Source: Nostoc sp. KVJ3 (GTDB lineage: Bacteria > Cyanobacteriota > Cyanobacteriia > Cyanobacteriales > Nostocaceae). Taken from it: 64,000 nt of DNA. A program made the translations under genes and the position numbers. This document shows positions 35,573 to 43,971 of the stretch, piece by piece (within the stretch, counting starts at the first letter, position 1; each line of letters opens with the position of its first letter). A model generated the notes under the pieces. It searched no databases. It had not been told where the DNA came from and saw only the letters and a list, made by a program, of their open reading frames with translations. Location of the stretch: assembly GCF_026127265.1 (NCBI RefSeq), contig NZ_WWFG01000001.1, positions 2,209,501-2,273,500 of the forward strand, in the 5' to 3' direction.

Positions 35573-36802
35573 ATGAAAAATGGACTTACTCAGAAAACAG
35601 CACTATTATTTACTTGCTTGTTGCTACTGGTAGCTTGTAATAAAAATAGCAGCAATAGCACCAATTCTATAAGTAATCCTACAACACAAATAGGTACATC
35701 TGATGCTATTCCTATTGGTATTGCTTTTGCCGAAACAAGTAATGTCGCATTACTTGGTCAAGAGGGAACCGATGGAGTAAAAATTGCTCAAAAGTACTTT
35801 AATGGCAAAGGAGGTGTTAATGGTACACCAATTAAATTAGTTTATCAAGATACTGCTGGTGATGAAGTTGGAGCTATTAATGCTTTTCAAGCTTTAATTA
35901 ATCAAAGTAAAGTTGTTGGGATTATTGGCCCTACACTTTCACAACAAGCTTTTAGCGCCGATCCTATAGCAGAACGCAATCAAGTTCCAGTAATCGGAGC
36001 ATCAAATACAGCTAAAGGTATTCCCGAAATCGGTAATTATGTTGCTCGTGTTTCTTCGTCTGTTGCTGTTGTTGCTCCTTATGCCGTCAAAGCCGCACTC
36101 AAACAAAATCCTCAAATCAAAAGAGTAGCTGTATTCTATGCCCAAAATGATGCTTTTAATCGGTCAGAAACAGAGATTTTTCAGAACACAGTCAAAGATT
36201 TAAAATTAAATTTAGTAACAGTCCAAAAATTTCAAACTACAGATACAGACTTTCAAACCCAAGGCAGTAACGCGATTAATTTAAAACCAGATTTAGCGAT
36301 TATATCTGGATTAGCTGTAGATGGTGGGAATCTAGTTAAGCAACTACGAGAACTAGGTTACAAAGGAATAATTATTGGTGGGAATGGTTTTAACACATCT
36401 CATATCTTTTCTGTATGCAGAGCGCTTTGTGATGGGGTGATTGTTGCTCAAGCCTACAGTACAGAATATCCTAATGAAATTAATAAAGCATTTCATCAAG
36501 CATACGTTAAACAATATCATAAAGAGCCATCTCAAGTAAGCGCTCAGTCTTTTGCAGCATTACAAGTATATGTAGAAGCTCTCCAATCTTTGGATAGACA
36601 ACACAAAATTAATAGCTTTACTATACCACAGTTACGGATAGAATTGAATAAAGAATTACTAAGAAGAAAATATCAAACTCCTCTCGGTGAAATTGCTTTT
36701 ACACCTGTAGGTGATGTCATACAAAAAGAGTTTTATGTTGCCCAACTCAAGATGGAACCAAATGGTGTTAATGGTAGATTTGCTTATCTAAACATCAAAT
36801 AG
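35573..36802 (+). CDS. ABC transporter substrate-binding lipoprotein (branched-chain amino acid type)
   Basis: A 409-residue Peripla_BP_6-fold protein. The signal peptide ends in LLLLVAC, so Cys22 is lipidated. The mature part shows the type I periplasmic binding fold: IPIGIAFAETSNVALLGQEG, GGVNGTPIKLVYQDTAGD, VVGIIGPTLSQQA, VPVIGASNTA, and the second lobe VAVFYAQNDAFNRSE. Family members bind amino acids, amides or urea at the outer face of the inner membrane and feed an ABC permease. No permease or ATPase is nearby, so it is an orphan. A hairpin 16 bp after the stop probably ends transcription. Confidence 0.9.
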   Translation: MKNGLTQKTALLFTCLLLLVACNKNSSNSTNSISNPTTQIGTSDAIPIGIAFAETSNVALLGQEGTDGVKIAQKYFNGKGGVNGTPIKLVYQDTAGDEVGAINAFQALINQSKVVGIIGPTLSQQAFSADPIAERNQVPVIGASNTAKGIPEIGNYVARVSSSVAVVAPYAVKAALKQNPQIKRVAVFYAQNDAFNRSETEIFQNTVKDLKLNLVTVQKFQTTDTDFQTQGSNAINLKPDLAIISGLAVDGGNLVKQLRELGYKGIIIGGNGFNTSHIFSVCRALCDGVIVAQAYSTEYPNEINKAFHQAYVKQYHKEPSQVSAQSFAALQVYVEALQSLDRQHKINSFTIPQLRIELNKELLRRKYQTPLGEIAFTPVGDVIQKEFYVAQLKMEPNGVNGRFAYLNIK

Positions 36803-36818
36803 TTATTTGTGGAAAATT

Positions 36819-36852
36819 AGATCCCCGACAACTTTTACGAAGTCGGGGATCT
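36819..36852 (+). terminator. GATCCCCGAC hairpin, probable terminator
   Basis: AGATCCCCGAC pairs exactly with GTCGGGGATCT around ACTTTTACGAA-type loop DNA. The same unit, with one mismatch, recurs at 46294-46326, so it is a dispersed hairpin that here follows the binding-protein gene closely. No T-run follows. Confidence 0.65.
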
Positions 36853-36889
36853 GGAAACGGCGAATTTTCACATCTAAAAATGCCTGTAA

Positions 36890-38665
36890 CTATCGAATAT
36901 TTAACTCTTGCAGGTAATTTACTCCCTGAAGATATTCAACCTTAGTGGTTGAGTTTTTAGAGATCAATGAATTTGTGCTTTTTGCATAAGCGACCTTTTG
37001 ATTATCAGTCAGCAAGCGTTGCTTTTGGGTATACTCATTCAGTTTGATTTTAGCTTGAGCATAAACTAAAGTATCCTTGGGAATATTTCGGAGAAATTTT
37101 ACAGCGCGATCAAAATCACCAATAGATGCTTTTTTGTAAGCATTCTGTAAAAAGTAAGCTGCTCTGATCTGGCGCTTTCGATCGTATTCAGCTAACTTTT
37201 CTTGAACTAAAGCACCCGCACGACTTTCTTGAGGAATTTGCCGCAGATATTGTAATGCAACAGAAAAATCTTTTATCTGGGCACTTTCGTAGGCTTTTGC
37301 TAATAAATCTTGCGTCTGGGATTCTATATTAATGTATGTTTGCTGAACCAGTTTATCTGTTTTAGATTGCCAATATTTTATATTGGGAATTTTAGCAACA
37401 GCATGAATAACATCCGACCATCTGCTCTCATGAAAAGCTATTTGAGCTATTTGGTATTGGTGTGCAGCTACTTGCCATTGCTCTTGCCATTCTTCAATTG
37501 TGGCTTGAGCTTCTGGATAAACATTACTGTGAGAGGGAATTGATTTAACAAGTGCGATCGCTTCTTGCAAATCCCCAGCTTGATATTCTTGTGTGGCTTT
37601 AGATAAAGTTTCTGTTTCTGAATATGCAGGGGCAGTATTAATTAAAGAATATACACCAAATCCCATTAATAAAGAATTAGCCGCCAGTCCGACTTTCATT
37701 CCTGTAAATAATGGGGATAATTTTCCAGATCCTGGGTTAGGAGAATTATCATCTTCAATGGTTGCTTCTAGGAGAAATTGCTCATCTGCTTCTAATATTT
37801 CTGGTGGCCGAGTTTCCCATGTTATTTGTTTGAGGACTCGCAATACCTCACCCGCAGACTGGAAACGGTTTTGGGAATCGTAGCGGATCATTTGGCTGAG
37901 AACAGCAGCTAGATAATCGTTAACTGGCGTATTTTCAGAACGCCAAGAAATTTCATTAGTGTAAGGATCAGTTTTTAATTGTAGTGGTTCTAAACCTGTT
38001 AAAGCCTGAATTGCAATCATACCCAAAGCATAAATATCACTGTTGGGCTGTGTTTGACCAATAAATTGCTCTGGCGGTATATATCCCAATGAGGTAACGG
38101 GAATCCGATAAATAGGCAATTCCGCACATATCCCAAAGTCGATAGACTGGATTGAGCCAAAGTCAATTAAAACTAACTTGCGTAAAGCATCGCTATTACG
38201 TCTAATCAAGTTTTCTGGTTTGATGTCACAATGGATCACGCCTTGAGAGTGAACAAATTCTAGAATACCTAAGACATCTATCAGGAAGTCTACAACTTCC
38301 CTTTCACTCCACAGACACCCCCACTGTCGATCGATGGGTAATTCCGCAGTCAGTGCATGTCCTTCAATTAGCTCTTGTACTAAATAAAACTGGTTGTTTT
38401 CTTCAAAACAGGCGATGAATTCAGGAATTTGTTGATGGCTTCCCAAAAGCTTGAGGGTTTCAGTTTCAGTTAGAAACAGTAACCTCAGCATCTCTAAGTG
38501 GCCGGATTCGGAACTGCTAACTTTAATCTGCTTAACAACGCATTTGGGATTCTCTGGATAATCTACGTCTATAGCTATGTATGTTTGTCCAAACACCCCT
38601 GCACCTAGGCTTTGGACAATTTGGTAACGCCCTTGTAGTAATTTACCGATTATGTGGTGGGTCAT
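36890..38665 (-). CDS. Ser/Thr protein kinase with TM segment and repeat tail (non-RD)
   Basis: A 591-residue Hanks-type kinase. The kinase domain (about 10-285) shows GAGVFGQTYIAID, Lys in CVVKQIK, HCDIKPENLI as the catalytic loop and LIDFGSIQ as the DFG segment, then GYIPPEQ. Cys replaces the Arg of the usual HRD, so activation-loop control may differ. One membrane helix (about 320-345) precedes TPR-like helical repeats (AKATQEYQAGDLQEAIALVK, FDRAVKFLRNIPKDTLVYAQ) outside. Role: phosphorylation signalling; the ligand and targets cannot be read. It is convergent with the binding-protein gene. Confidence 0.9.
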   Translation of the reverse strand: MTHHIIGKLLQGRYQIVQSLGAGVFGQTYIAIDVDYPENPKCVVKQIKVSSSESGHLEMLRLLFLTETETLKLLGSHQQIPEFIACFEENNQFYLVQELIEGHALTAELPIDRQWGCLWSEREVVDFLIDVLGILEFVHSQGVIHCDIKPENLIRRNSDALRKLVLIDFGSIQSIDFGICAELPIYRIPVTSLGYIPPEQFIGQTQPNSDIYALGMIAIQALTGLEPLQLKTDPYTNEISWRSENTPVNDYLAAVLSQMIRYDSQNRFQSAGEVLRVLKQITWETRPPEILEADEQFLLEATIEDDNSPNPGSGKLSPLFTGMKVGLAANSLLMGFGVYSLINTAPAYSETETLSKATQEYQAGDLQEAIALVKSIPSHSNVYPEAQATIEEWQEQWQVAAHQYQIAQIAFHESRWSDVIHAVAKIPNIKYWQSKTDKLVQQTYINIESQTQDLLAKAYESAQIKDFSVALQYLRQIPQESRAGALVQEKLAEYDRKRQIRAAYFLQNAYKKASIGDFDRAVKFLRNIPKDTLVYAQAKIKLNEYTQKQRLLTDNQKVAYAKSTNSLISKNSTTKVEYLQGVNYLQELNIR

Positions 38666-39078
38666 GACCTGGTTACTCAGTAAGTCCTTTTATTTAGTTT
38701 TTCTGACATTACCTCCTGTTTCCGGAATGCTTTAGAAATAAATAACCAGAGTTTTGATACCTTAAATAAAAGTTTATTTTTTAAGTATTTTTGCGTAAAT
38801 AAATATAATTTTTTATTACAATTTGTATTGTTATGAAAAAATTGACCTAGTACCGCAGGGCGGAATTAAAAATTAAAAATTAAAAATTAAAAACGAATAC
38901 AGCATGAGGGTTTCATTGATTTGGAATGGGTGGTTTATTTCCGCCGCACTCTACTAGATACACCTAACTGTTGAGAATTAATATCCATTTAGCAATTATC
39001 AAAGCTAATTTCAGGAAAAATTAGCTAAAATTGCATTATTTAAACCAACAGTATATTCGGCTAGCGATCGCCATGTTT
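38666..39078. other. Intergenic region with heptamer TTAAAAA repeat
   Basis: No gene. A run of four TTAAAAA/AATTAAA heptamers lies at 38864-38893, another member of the heptamer STRR class. The rest is AT-rich spacer between the kinase gene's promoter side and the decayed toxin gene. Confidence 0.6.
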
Positions 39079-39480
39079 TTACCAAATAATACTTATTCCA
39101 GATGATACTATTTTTGCATCTCGACTAATCAAAGGTAAACCCATATACTTTGCTGTTGCAGCAATAATTCTATCAGGCATATCTGGAACAGTATCACGTG
39201 ATATCGTAGATAATGCATCAACAATTTCAGTTGTTAAATTAACTAAAGCTAATCCACTACTTTCGTTAGCTAATGCAGTATCTAGCAGAAATTTCATATC
39301 TGCTGATATCCGTCTTCTTTCCTGCAAGTAAACTATTTCGACTAAACAAATTGTTGGTATGTATATTATAATTTCACCCCTATCGCATTTTTCAAATGCT
39401 TTGTTGGCAGGAACACTAAGGTTTGGACTATCCTCTAAGTACTAAATAAGTGCATGAGTATCTGTTACCAAATTAGACAT
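39079..39480 (-). pseudogene. PIN-domain toxin gene (vapC) with an early nonsense codon
   Basis: From the ATG at 39480 the reading is MSNLVTDTHALI, then TAG at 39442-39444, then YLEDSPNLS and on, without another stop, through IPTICLVEIVYL, DMPDRIIAATA and PLISRDAKI to 39079. VapC proteins have Trp right after DTHALI, so TGG to TAG is the simplest history. The acidic residues (Asp7, Glu, Asp, Asp) are all still present downstream, so the loss looks recent. The ATG overlaps the antitoxin stop in TAATG. A shorter product from the TTG at 39325-39327 would lack the active-site Asp. Stop-codon readthrough or a base error are alternatives. Confidence 0.82.
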
Positions 39481-39716
39481 TAAACATCCTCACGCGGGAA
39501 GTTTGTCCAAATTTGTTGCCGCATTTGTGCAATGTCTGATTCAGAAACATTACTACCTCGCCACAATCCTCGTAACGACTTTCGCTGTTTCGGCTGAATA
39601 TTTGTTAATTCGCGTTCAATTTGGGGTGCAATTTTCTCGATTAGGCGAATTTTATCTATCAATGAAAGCTGTTTTATTAACACTAATACTTCTTCAAGAG
39701 TTACTGTTTTATTCAT
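39480..39716 (-). CDS. VapB-like antitoxin (partner toxin broken)
   Basis: A 78-residue protein. It begins MNKTVTLEEVLVLIKQLSLI and runs DKIRLIEKIAPQIERELTNI (a helical dimerisation/DNA-binding-type N-terminus) and ends with SLRGLWRGSNVSESDIAQMR, a tail like those that block PIN toxins. It overlaps the broken vapC by the shared base of TAATG. The intact antitoxin with a dead toxin is expected after toxin inactivation, since the antitoxin then carries no cost. Confidence 0.8.
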   Translation of the reverse strand: MNKTVTLEEVLVLIKQLSLIDKIRLIEKIAPQIERELTNIQPKQRKSLRGLWRGSNVSESDIAQMRQQIWTNFPREDV

Positions 39717-39787
39717 TGTTATTTTCTCTGTTCAAAAGTGGATAATAACTATATTATATAAAAAATTAAGCATGATTTTTTGAATTT

Positions 39788-41341
39788 TCAACCATTAATT
39801 TCTTCATCGTGTTCAACTACCTCAGATTTATCTTGTAACGGCTTCACCACCCGCGCGATCGCTTCTTGAATAAAAGCCTTAATAAATTCATCTCTGCGAT
39901 TAATTTGAAACTGTCGCTGCACAACTTCCGTCATTCCTCCATCACCCCAATCTTGATCGTGACGAAAATATTCAATAAAACTCTTCCCAGCAATTCGCGT
40001 TAAATAAGCTGCTGTCACACCTTGAATAGCTCTACCAATAATAAAGGTGGCAACATTGAGTTGCAAAGCTGTAGATAATAATTGAATTGCTCCCTTGACA
40101 ATACCCAAACTAGCGATCGTTTTTGCTAGAGAAAGGGCTAACTCTCGTCCTCGTTCCATATTCAATTCGCAGCCGTAGACTCTGCCAATTTCCACAACCA
40201 TTTGAGCATTAACCGCTGCTGTCGCTAATAAATCTACCACTGGTATGGGTGTGACTGATACCACACCAGCACCAATCCACTGAAACCGTTCTACGATTTT
40301 GTCAGCTTGGCGGCGACGCTGACTATCGATGAGTTTTCGCGCCTCGTCTCCCAAGCGCAGAGATTGCAAAAGAATATTATCTGCTACCAAATCTTCACCT
40401 TCAGCCCGTAAAACAGCAGCTGTGCGCCGCAACAAAGGGACAATATCGGGTTCCGGCTGGAAGGTTTCGCCAGTTTCTAATTTGGCAGATTGGGGATTAG
40501 CAGCGATCGCTACCACATCATTAGTAGCAATAAATCCCCGTACCCGTTGACGCAATCTCGCAAGGATAGCTTCTTTATTTTCATCTGTATATAGATCGGT
40601 TTTGTTGAGAACTAGGAGCGATCGCTTGCCAATTTCTGCTAACCCCCGCAACGGCTCATATTCTGACCTTCGCAAGTCATTATCAACTACAAATAATAAT
40701 AAATCTGCTGCTGTTGCCAGTTCTCGCGCCATTTGTTCGCGTTCCGTTCCCGCCACCCCCGCTTCTAAAATTCCTGGGGTATCTGTAATTAAAATCTTGC
40801 GTTCTAATCCCTTTAACCGCAGACAATAGGTTTCTCCAACCTGGGTTGTACCCATTGGTGCATCTACTTGACCAACCATGCGTCCCATAATCGCATTTAC
40901 CAAGGAAGTTTTACCCGCACTTCCCGTACCAAATACCACTACTTGAATTTCACCCCGTGCTAAGTTTGCTTCAATCTCCCGCGATCGACTTAATAAAGCT
41001 TGGCGAGTGACTTCATCTTGAATTTGCGCTACCTGTTGGCGCACAGCTTGGAGAGTTGTAGATGCAGCGTCAGATTTAGCAGCCGGAATTTGCGCCGCAG
41101 TTACTCGCTTTGGGTTGCGGCGCGATCGCTTTTCTCCAGATTGAATTACCAATACATAATAGACAAAAGCGGCAACTAAGGCTCCGATAAGGACAATTAG
41201 TAGCAATAGCAGCAAATTGCCTAGCAATGGCGAATAGGACAATTGCCAATAGAGGCGCGATAGGGAATCAATTAGCCAAAGGGCTAGCCCCAAAATGACT
41301 ATCAGACCAACAATTAGCGTTACTATGCGCGACAGAGGCAT
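39788..41341 (-). CDS. Membrane GTPase with DUF697-type C-terminus
   Basis: A 517-residue protein. Two membrane helices (about 5-25 and 42-66) precede a GTPase domain with FGTGSAGKTSLVNAIMG (P-loop 138-145), DTPGILE and LNKTDLY. The C-terminal third (GAGVVSVTPIPVVDLLATAA, VKGAIQLLSTALQL) is the hydrophobic DUF697 region often found with Era-like GTPases. It probably acts at the inner or thylakoid membrane; no substrate is known. ATG at 41341. It is monocistronic; its upstream region shares a 38-bp direct repeat with DNA before the histidine kinase. Confidence 0.88.
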   Translation of the reverse strand: MPLSRIVTLIVGLIVILGLALWLIDSLSRLYWQLSYSPLLGNLLLLLLIVLIGALVAAFVYYVLVIQSGEKRSRRNPKRVTAAQIPAAKSDAASTTLQAVRQQVAQIQDEVTRQALLSRSREIEANLARGEIQVVVFGTGSAGKTSLVNAIMGRMVGQVDAPMGTTQVGETYCLRLKGLERKILITDTPGILEAGVAGTEREQMARELATAADLLLFVVDNDLRRSEYEPLRGLAEIGKRSLLVLNKTDLYTDENKEAILARLRQRVRGFIATNDVVAIAANPQSAKLETGETFQPEPDIVPLLRRTAAVLRAEGEDLVADNILLQSLRLGDEARKLIDSQRRRQADKIVERFQWIGAGVVSVTPIPVVDLLATAAVNAQMVVEIGRVYGCELNMERGRELALSLAKTIASLGIVKGAIQLLSTALQLNVATFIIGRAIQGVTAAYLTRIAGKSFIEYFRHDQDWGDGGMTEVVQRQFQINRRDEFIKAFIQEAIARVVKPLQDKSEVVEHDEEING

Positions 41342-41368
41342 GGTTGGGAAAGATTAGTGGGTATTTAA

Positions 41369-41408
41369 TAGGCAGATGCTTCTAATCTTAATAGTTTCAG
41401 TATTTTTT
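41369..41408. repeat. Direct repeat A (partner 41826-41863)
   Basis: AATAGGCAGATGCTTCTAAT then CTTAATAGTTTCAGTATTTTT matches 41826-41863 with only two substitutions. The pair brackets about 420 bp that hold a cloverleaf palindrome and a MITE. Confidence 0.85.
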
Positions 41409-41450
41409 ATCTCTTTGACTGACAAAATTTTAAATCTCGCACTGCGTTTC

Positions 41451-41543
41451 CATCCCACCTCGGAATGAATTCCGAGTCTCATAGCTGAAGTCCACTTAAG
41501 TGGACTAAACGATCAGCCCAGAACTGAAGTTCTGGGCGGGATG
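41451..41543. repeat. Cloverleaf-forming triple palindrome
   Basis: Three perfect hairpins in a row (CTCGGAAT/ATTCCGAG at 41459-41476; AGTCCACTT/AAGTGGACT at 41489-41506; GCCCAGAACT/AGTTCTGGGC at 41516-41537) are enclosed by an outer stem CATCCC (41451-41456) with GGGATG (41538-41543). The layout recalls a tRNA cloverleaf but has no anticodon arm or T-loop sequence. The strands are self-complementary, so either could form it. Confidence 0.85.
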
Positions 41544-41624
41544 TCGGGAATTGAAACTCTTTTGGCAGAGGGATTCCAGAATCTTTCTTCCCTGCCTCTT
41601 TGGTCAGCGTAACAGTTTCTCTCT

Positions 41625-41758
41625 CAATACTGTTCGGTTAAGGCAGAGACACGATAAATCGCCGTCTTTACAAGAATCAGTCCTTCGTCCTGACGGCGAT
41701 TTATCGCGGATTTGGGATCTATATATTTTCATCAAATAACCTTAACCGAACCATATTG
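41625..41758. mobile_element. 134-bp MITE (GGTTAAGG ends), full copy
   Basis: Terminal inverted repeats of 19 bp: CAATACTGTTCGGTTAAGG (41625-41643) against CAATATGGTTCGGTTAAGG (inverse of 41740-41758), 17 of 19 identical. An inner perfect 15-bp inverted repeat CGATAAATCGCCGTC lies at 41652-41666 and 41692-41706. No coding capacity. A second copy begins at 63917 and runs out of the window, in inverse orientation. Confidence 0.88.
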
Positions 41759-41825
41759 GTTTCACTCTGACAAAAATATGACTAGAGGATTTTTTGAGTT
41801 CAAACCGGATTGCGATATTTTCAGT

Positions 41826-41863
41826 AGGCAGATACTTCTAATCTTCATAGTTTCAGTATTTTT
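41826..41863. repeat. Direct repeat B (partner 41369-41408)
   Basis: AGGCAGATACTTCTAATCTT followed by CATAGTTTCAGTATTTTT; second copy of the direct repeat upstream of the GTPase gene. DNA between it and the kinase start at 41996 shows no supported gene. Confidence 0.85.
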
Positions 41864-41995
41864 GACCAGGGTAGAAAAACCCCTTTTTGATAAACTAAGA
41901 GCGCATTTTGGATTAAATGTGTTCTTACTTGCGGCTGGATTTCTTATTTTTGATGAAAAACCATCTCTTGAAAAAATTCAACAGCGAGTTATGCT

Positions 41996-43717
41996 ATGAC
42001 TGCGACACCTAAATTAAGATACTTGAACTGGATTCAACAAAGATTCCACCAGCTTAGTATTCGGCAAAAAATTTTTTATGGATATGGTTTGGCTTTGGGA
42101 ATTGCAGTTTTAGGAACAACAGCAGGGTTGGTAATAGGCGATCGCTACTTCCAACAAGCCAGACAACAGATGAACTTGGCAGATGAAGAAGGAAGCTTGT
42201 TAAGTAGTTTGCAAGGTGAACTGTTAGAAATACAGATTAACCAGCAAGAAATAGTGCCTTTTTTACAGCAGCCACAAACATTTCAAAGGGGAATTTCTAA
42301 TTTTAAAAGCGATCTGGCGAATACGGAAACTTTGCTTTCCCAGGCACAAGAATTTAGTCAAACCACTTCCGAAAGGGATTTACAAGCTCTGCTCACAAAG
42401 CATCACATCACTATAGCCGAATATTTTGAACAACTTAGAGCGCTGATTCGGCAAATTTTGCCATTAACTTCACAGCCAGATGGAGCTATAAAAGCGCAGC
42501 AATTAATCTCGAAATTTAGTCAAAGTCAGGATGCTCTCAAGTTTTATCAATTTGCTCATGAGTTAACCGACTTTGCCAAAACAGTTCAAGAACGCCAAGA
42601 GGAAGCTGATGTAGCCCAAGAAAAGGCTGCGCTCATCCAAGCCCAGATTATTATTGGTAGTATGGTGTTGTCAGTAGCGATCGCTGTTATGCTGGCTTTC
42701 TACACAAGTACAATCATTGCCCATCCCATTAAGGCAGTGACAAATATTGCCCAAAAAGTTACCCAAGAAGCCAATTTTGACTTACGAGCCTCTGTAACTA
42801 CACAAGATGAAGTAGGGGACTTAAGCAACTCCCTTAACCAGCTAATCCAACAGGTAAAGCACCTTCTAGAAGAACAACAAACCGAAGCCCAAGTCCGACT
42901 AATTCAAAGTGAGAAAATGTCTAGTTTAGGACGGATGCTGGCTGGTGTCGCTCACGAAATTAATAATCCTGTAAATTTCATTTCTGGCAACCTTGTACAT
43001 GCGAAAACCTATACTGATGATTTGTTAGCATTACTGCAAACATACAAAGCCGAAGTTCCGCATCCTTCCACTGCTGTGCAAACTCTAGCAGAAGAAATTG
43101 ACTTGGAGTTTCTAGAAGCGGATTTACCAAAACTTTTCAACTCAATGAAAGTTGGCGCTGAACGCACACGAGAAATTGTCCGCAGCTTGAAAGATTTTTC
43201 TCGTCTTGATGAGGGAGAGGCGCAGTTAATAGATTTACACGCCTGTCTAGATAGTACATTATTGATTCTGAACAATCGCCTGAAAAATGGTATTAACCTT
43301 GTTCGCAGCTATGGAGAGATTCCAGCGATTCCAGGCTATACAGGTTTACTTTATCAGGTATTTATGAATCTTCTCAGCAATGCACTTGATGCTTTGGAAG
43401 AAAAATCGGCTGATAATCCCGAATTTGTCCCGGAAATTATCATTATCACAGAACGCCGGGAGAATGATTTGGTGGTAGTGCGAATTGCTGACAATGGCCC
43501 TGGTATTTCGCCAGAAAACCAGAAAAAGATATTTGAAACATTTTTTACAACTAAACCACGAGGTATTGGTACTGGTTTGGGGCTAGCGATCGCACATCAA
43601 ATTGTCGTAGAAAAACATAAAGGTAAAATTACCTGCCAGTCGGAATTAAATCAAGGTACAGAGTTTGCCTTAGCTTTACCTACTACAAATATTGCTCTAC
43701 CGATTTCTCACCCTTGA
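41996..43717 (+). CDS. Membrane sensor histidine kinase with HAMP domain
   Basis: A 573-residue two-component sensor. Membrane segments at about 27-48 and 216-238 frame a helical periplasmic sensor of about 165 residues. A HAMP linker (about 240-292, AHPIKAVTNIAQKVTQE, DEVGDLSNSLN) follows, then the phosphoacceptor His320 in GVAHEINNP, and an ATPase domain with MNLLSNALDAL, DNGPGI and GTGLGLAIAHQ. The catalytic half is close to the kinase at 4475-6085. No response regulator is adjacent. ATG at 41996. The membrane fusion protein follows about 250 bp downstream and may or may not be co-regulated. Confidence 0.93.
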   Translation: MTATPKLRYLNWIQQRFHQLSIRQKIFYGYGLALGIAVLGTTAGLVIGDRYFQQARQQMNLADEEGSLLSSLQGELLEIQINQQEIVPFLQQPQTFQRGISNFKSDLANTETLLSQAQEFSQTTSERDLQALLTKHHITIAEYFEQLRALIRQILPLTSQPDGAIKAQQLISKFSQSQDALKFYQFAHELTDFAKTVQERQEEADVAQEKAALIQAQIIIGSMVLSVAIAVMLAFYTSTIIAHPIKAVTNIAQKVTQEANFDLRASVTTQDEVGDLSNSLNQLIQQVKHLLEEQQTEAQVRLIQSEKMSSLGRMLAGVAHEINNPVNFISGNLVHAKTYTDDLLALLQTYKAEVPHPSTAVQTLAEEIDLEFLEADLPKLFNSMKVGAERTREIVRSLKDFSRLDEGEAQLIDLHACLDSTLLILNNRLKNGINLVRSYGEIPAIPGYTGLLYQVFMNLLSNALDALEEKSADNPEFVPEIIIITERRENDLVVVRIADNGPGISPENQKKIFETFFTTKPRGIGTGLGLAIAHQIVVEKHKGKITCQSELNQGTEFALALPTTNIALPISHP

Positions 43718-43971
43718 GCTATAGCGGTTCCCATTCCGATGCGGTGGAACATGATATCGCCAGGTGTAGGGGAAAAATATTGGTAACGAAAAGGTTTTAA
43801 GAAGCAAATTCACCTTTCGGTAGATTTAGACAGAATCATCAAAACTGTATATTTGGATGGGGTAACACATAATTTGCTACAAAACCTCATACCCAATCAG
43901 TAATTTCAAGATCAACAGATGAAATTTTGATTTAATTCTAGTTAATTTGTCCCATAAGTTCCTCATCAGCC

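Noticed and set aside
41451..41543. Possible tRNA gene because of the cloverleaf shape
   Set aside because: There is no T-loop consensus, no anticodon-loop layout and no proper acceptor stem; the arms are simple palindromes.
41712..41999. 95-codon frame before the histidine kinase
   Set aside because: It begins inside the MITE, crosses a direct repeat and has no recognisable family.
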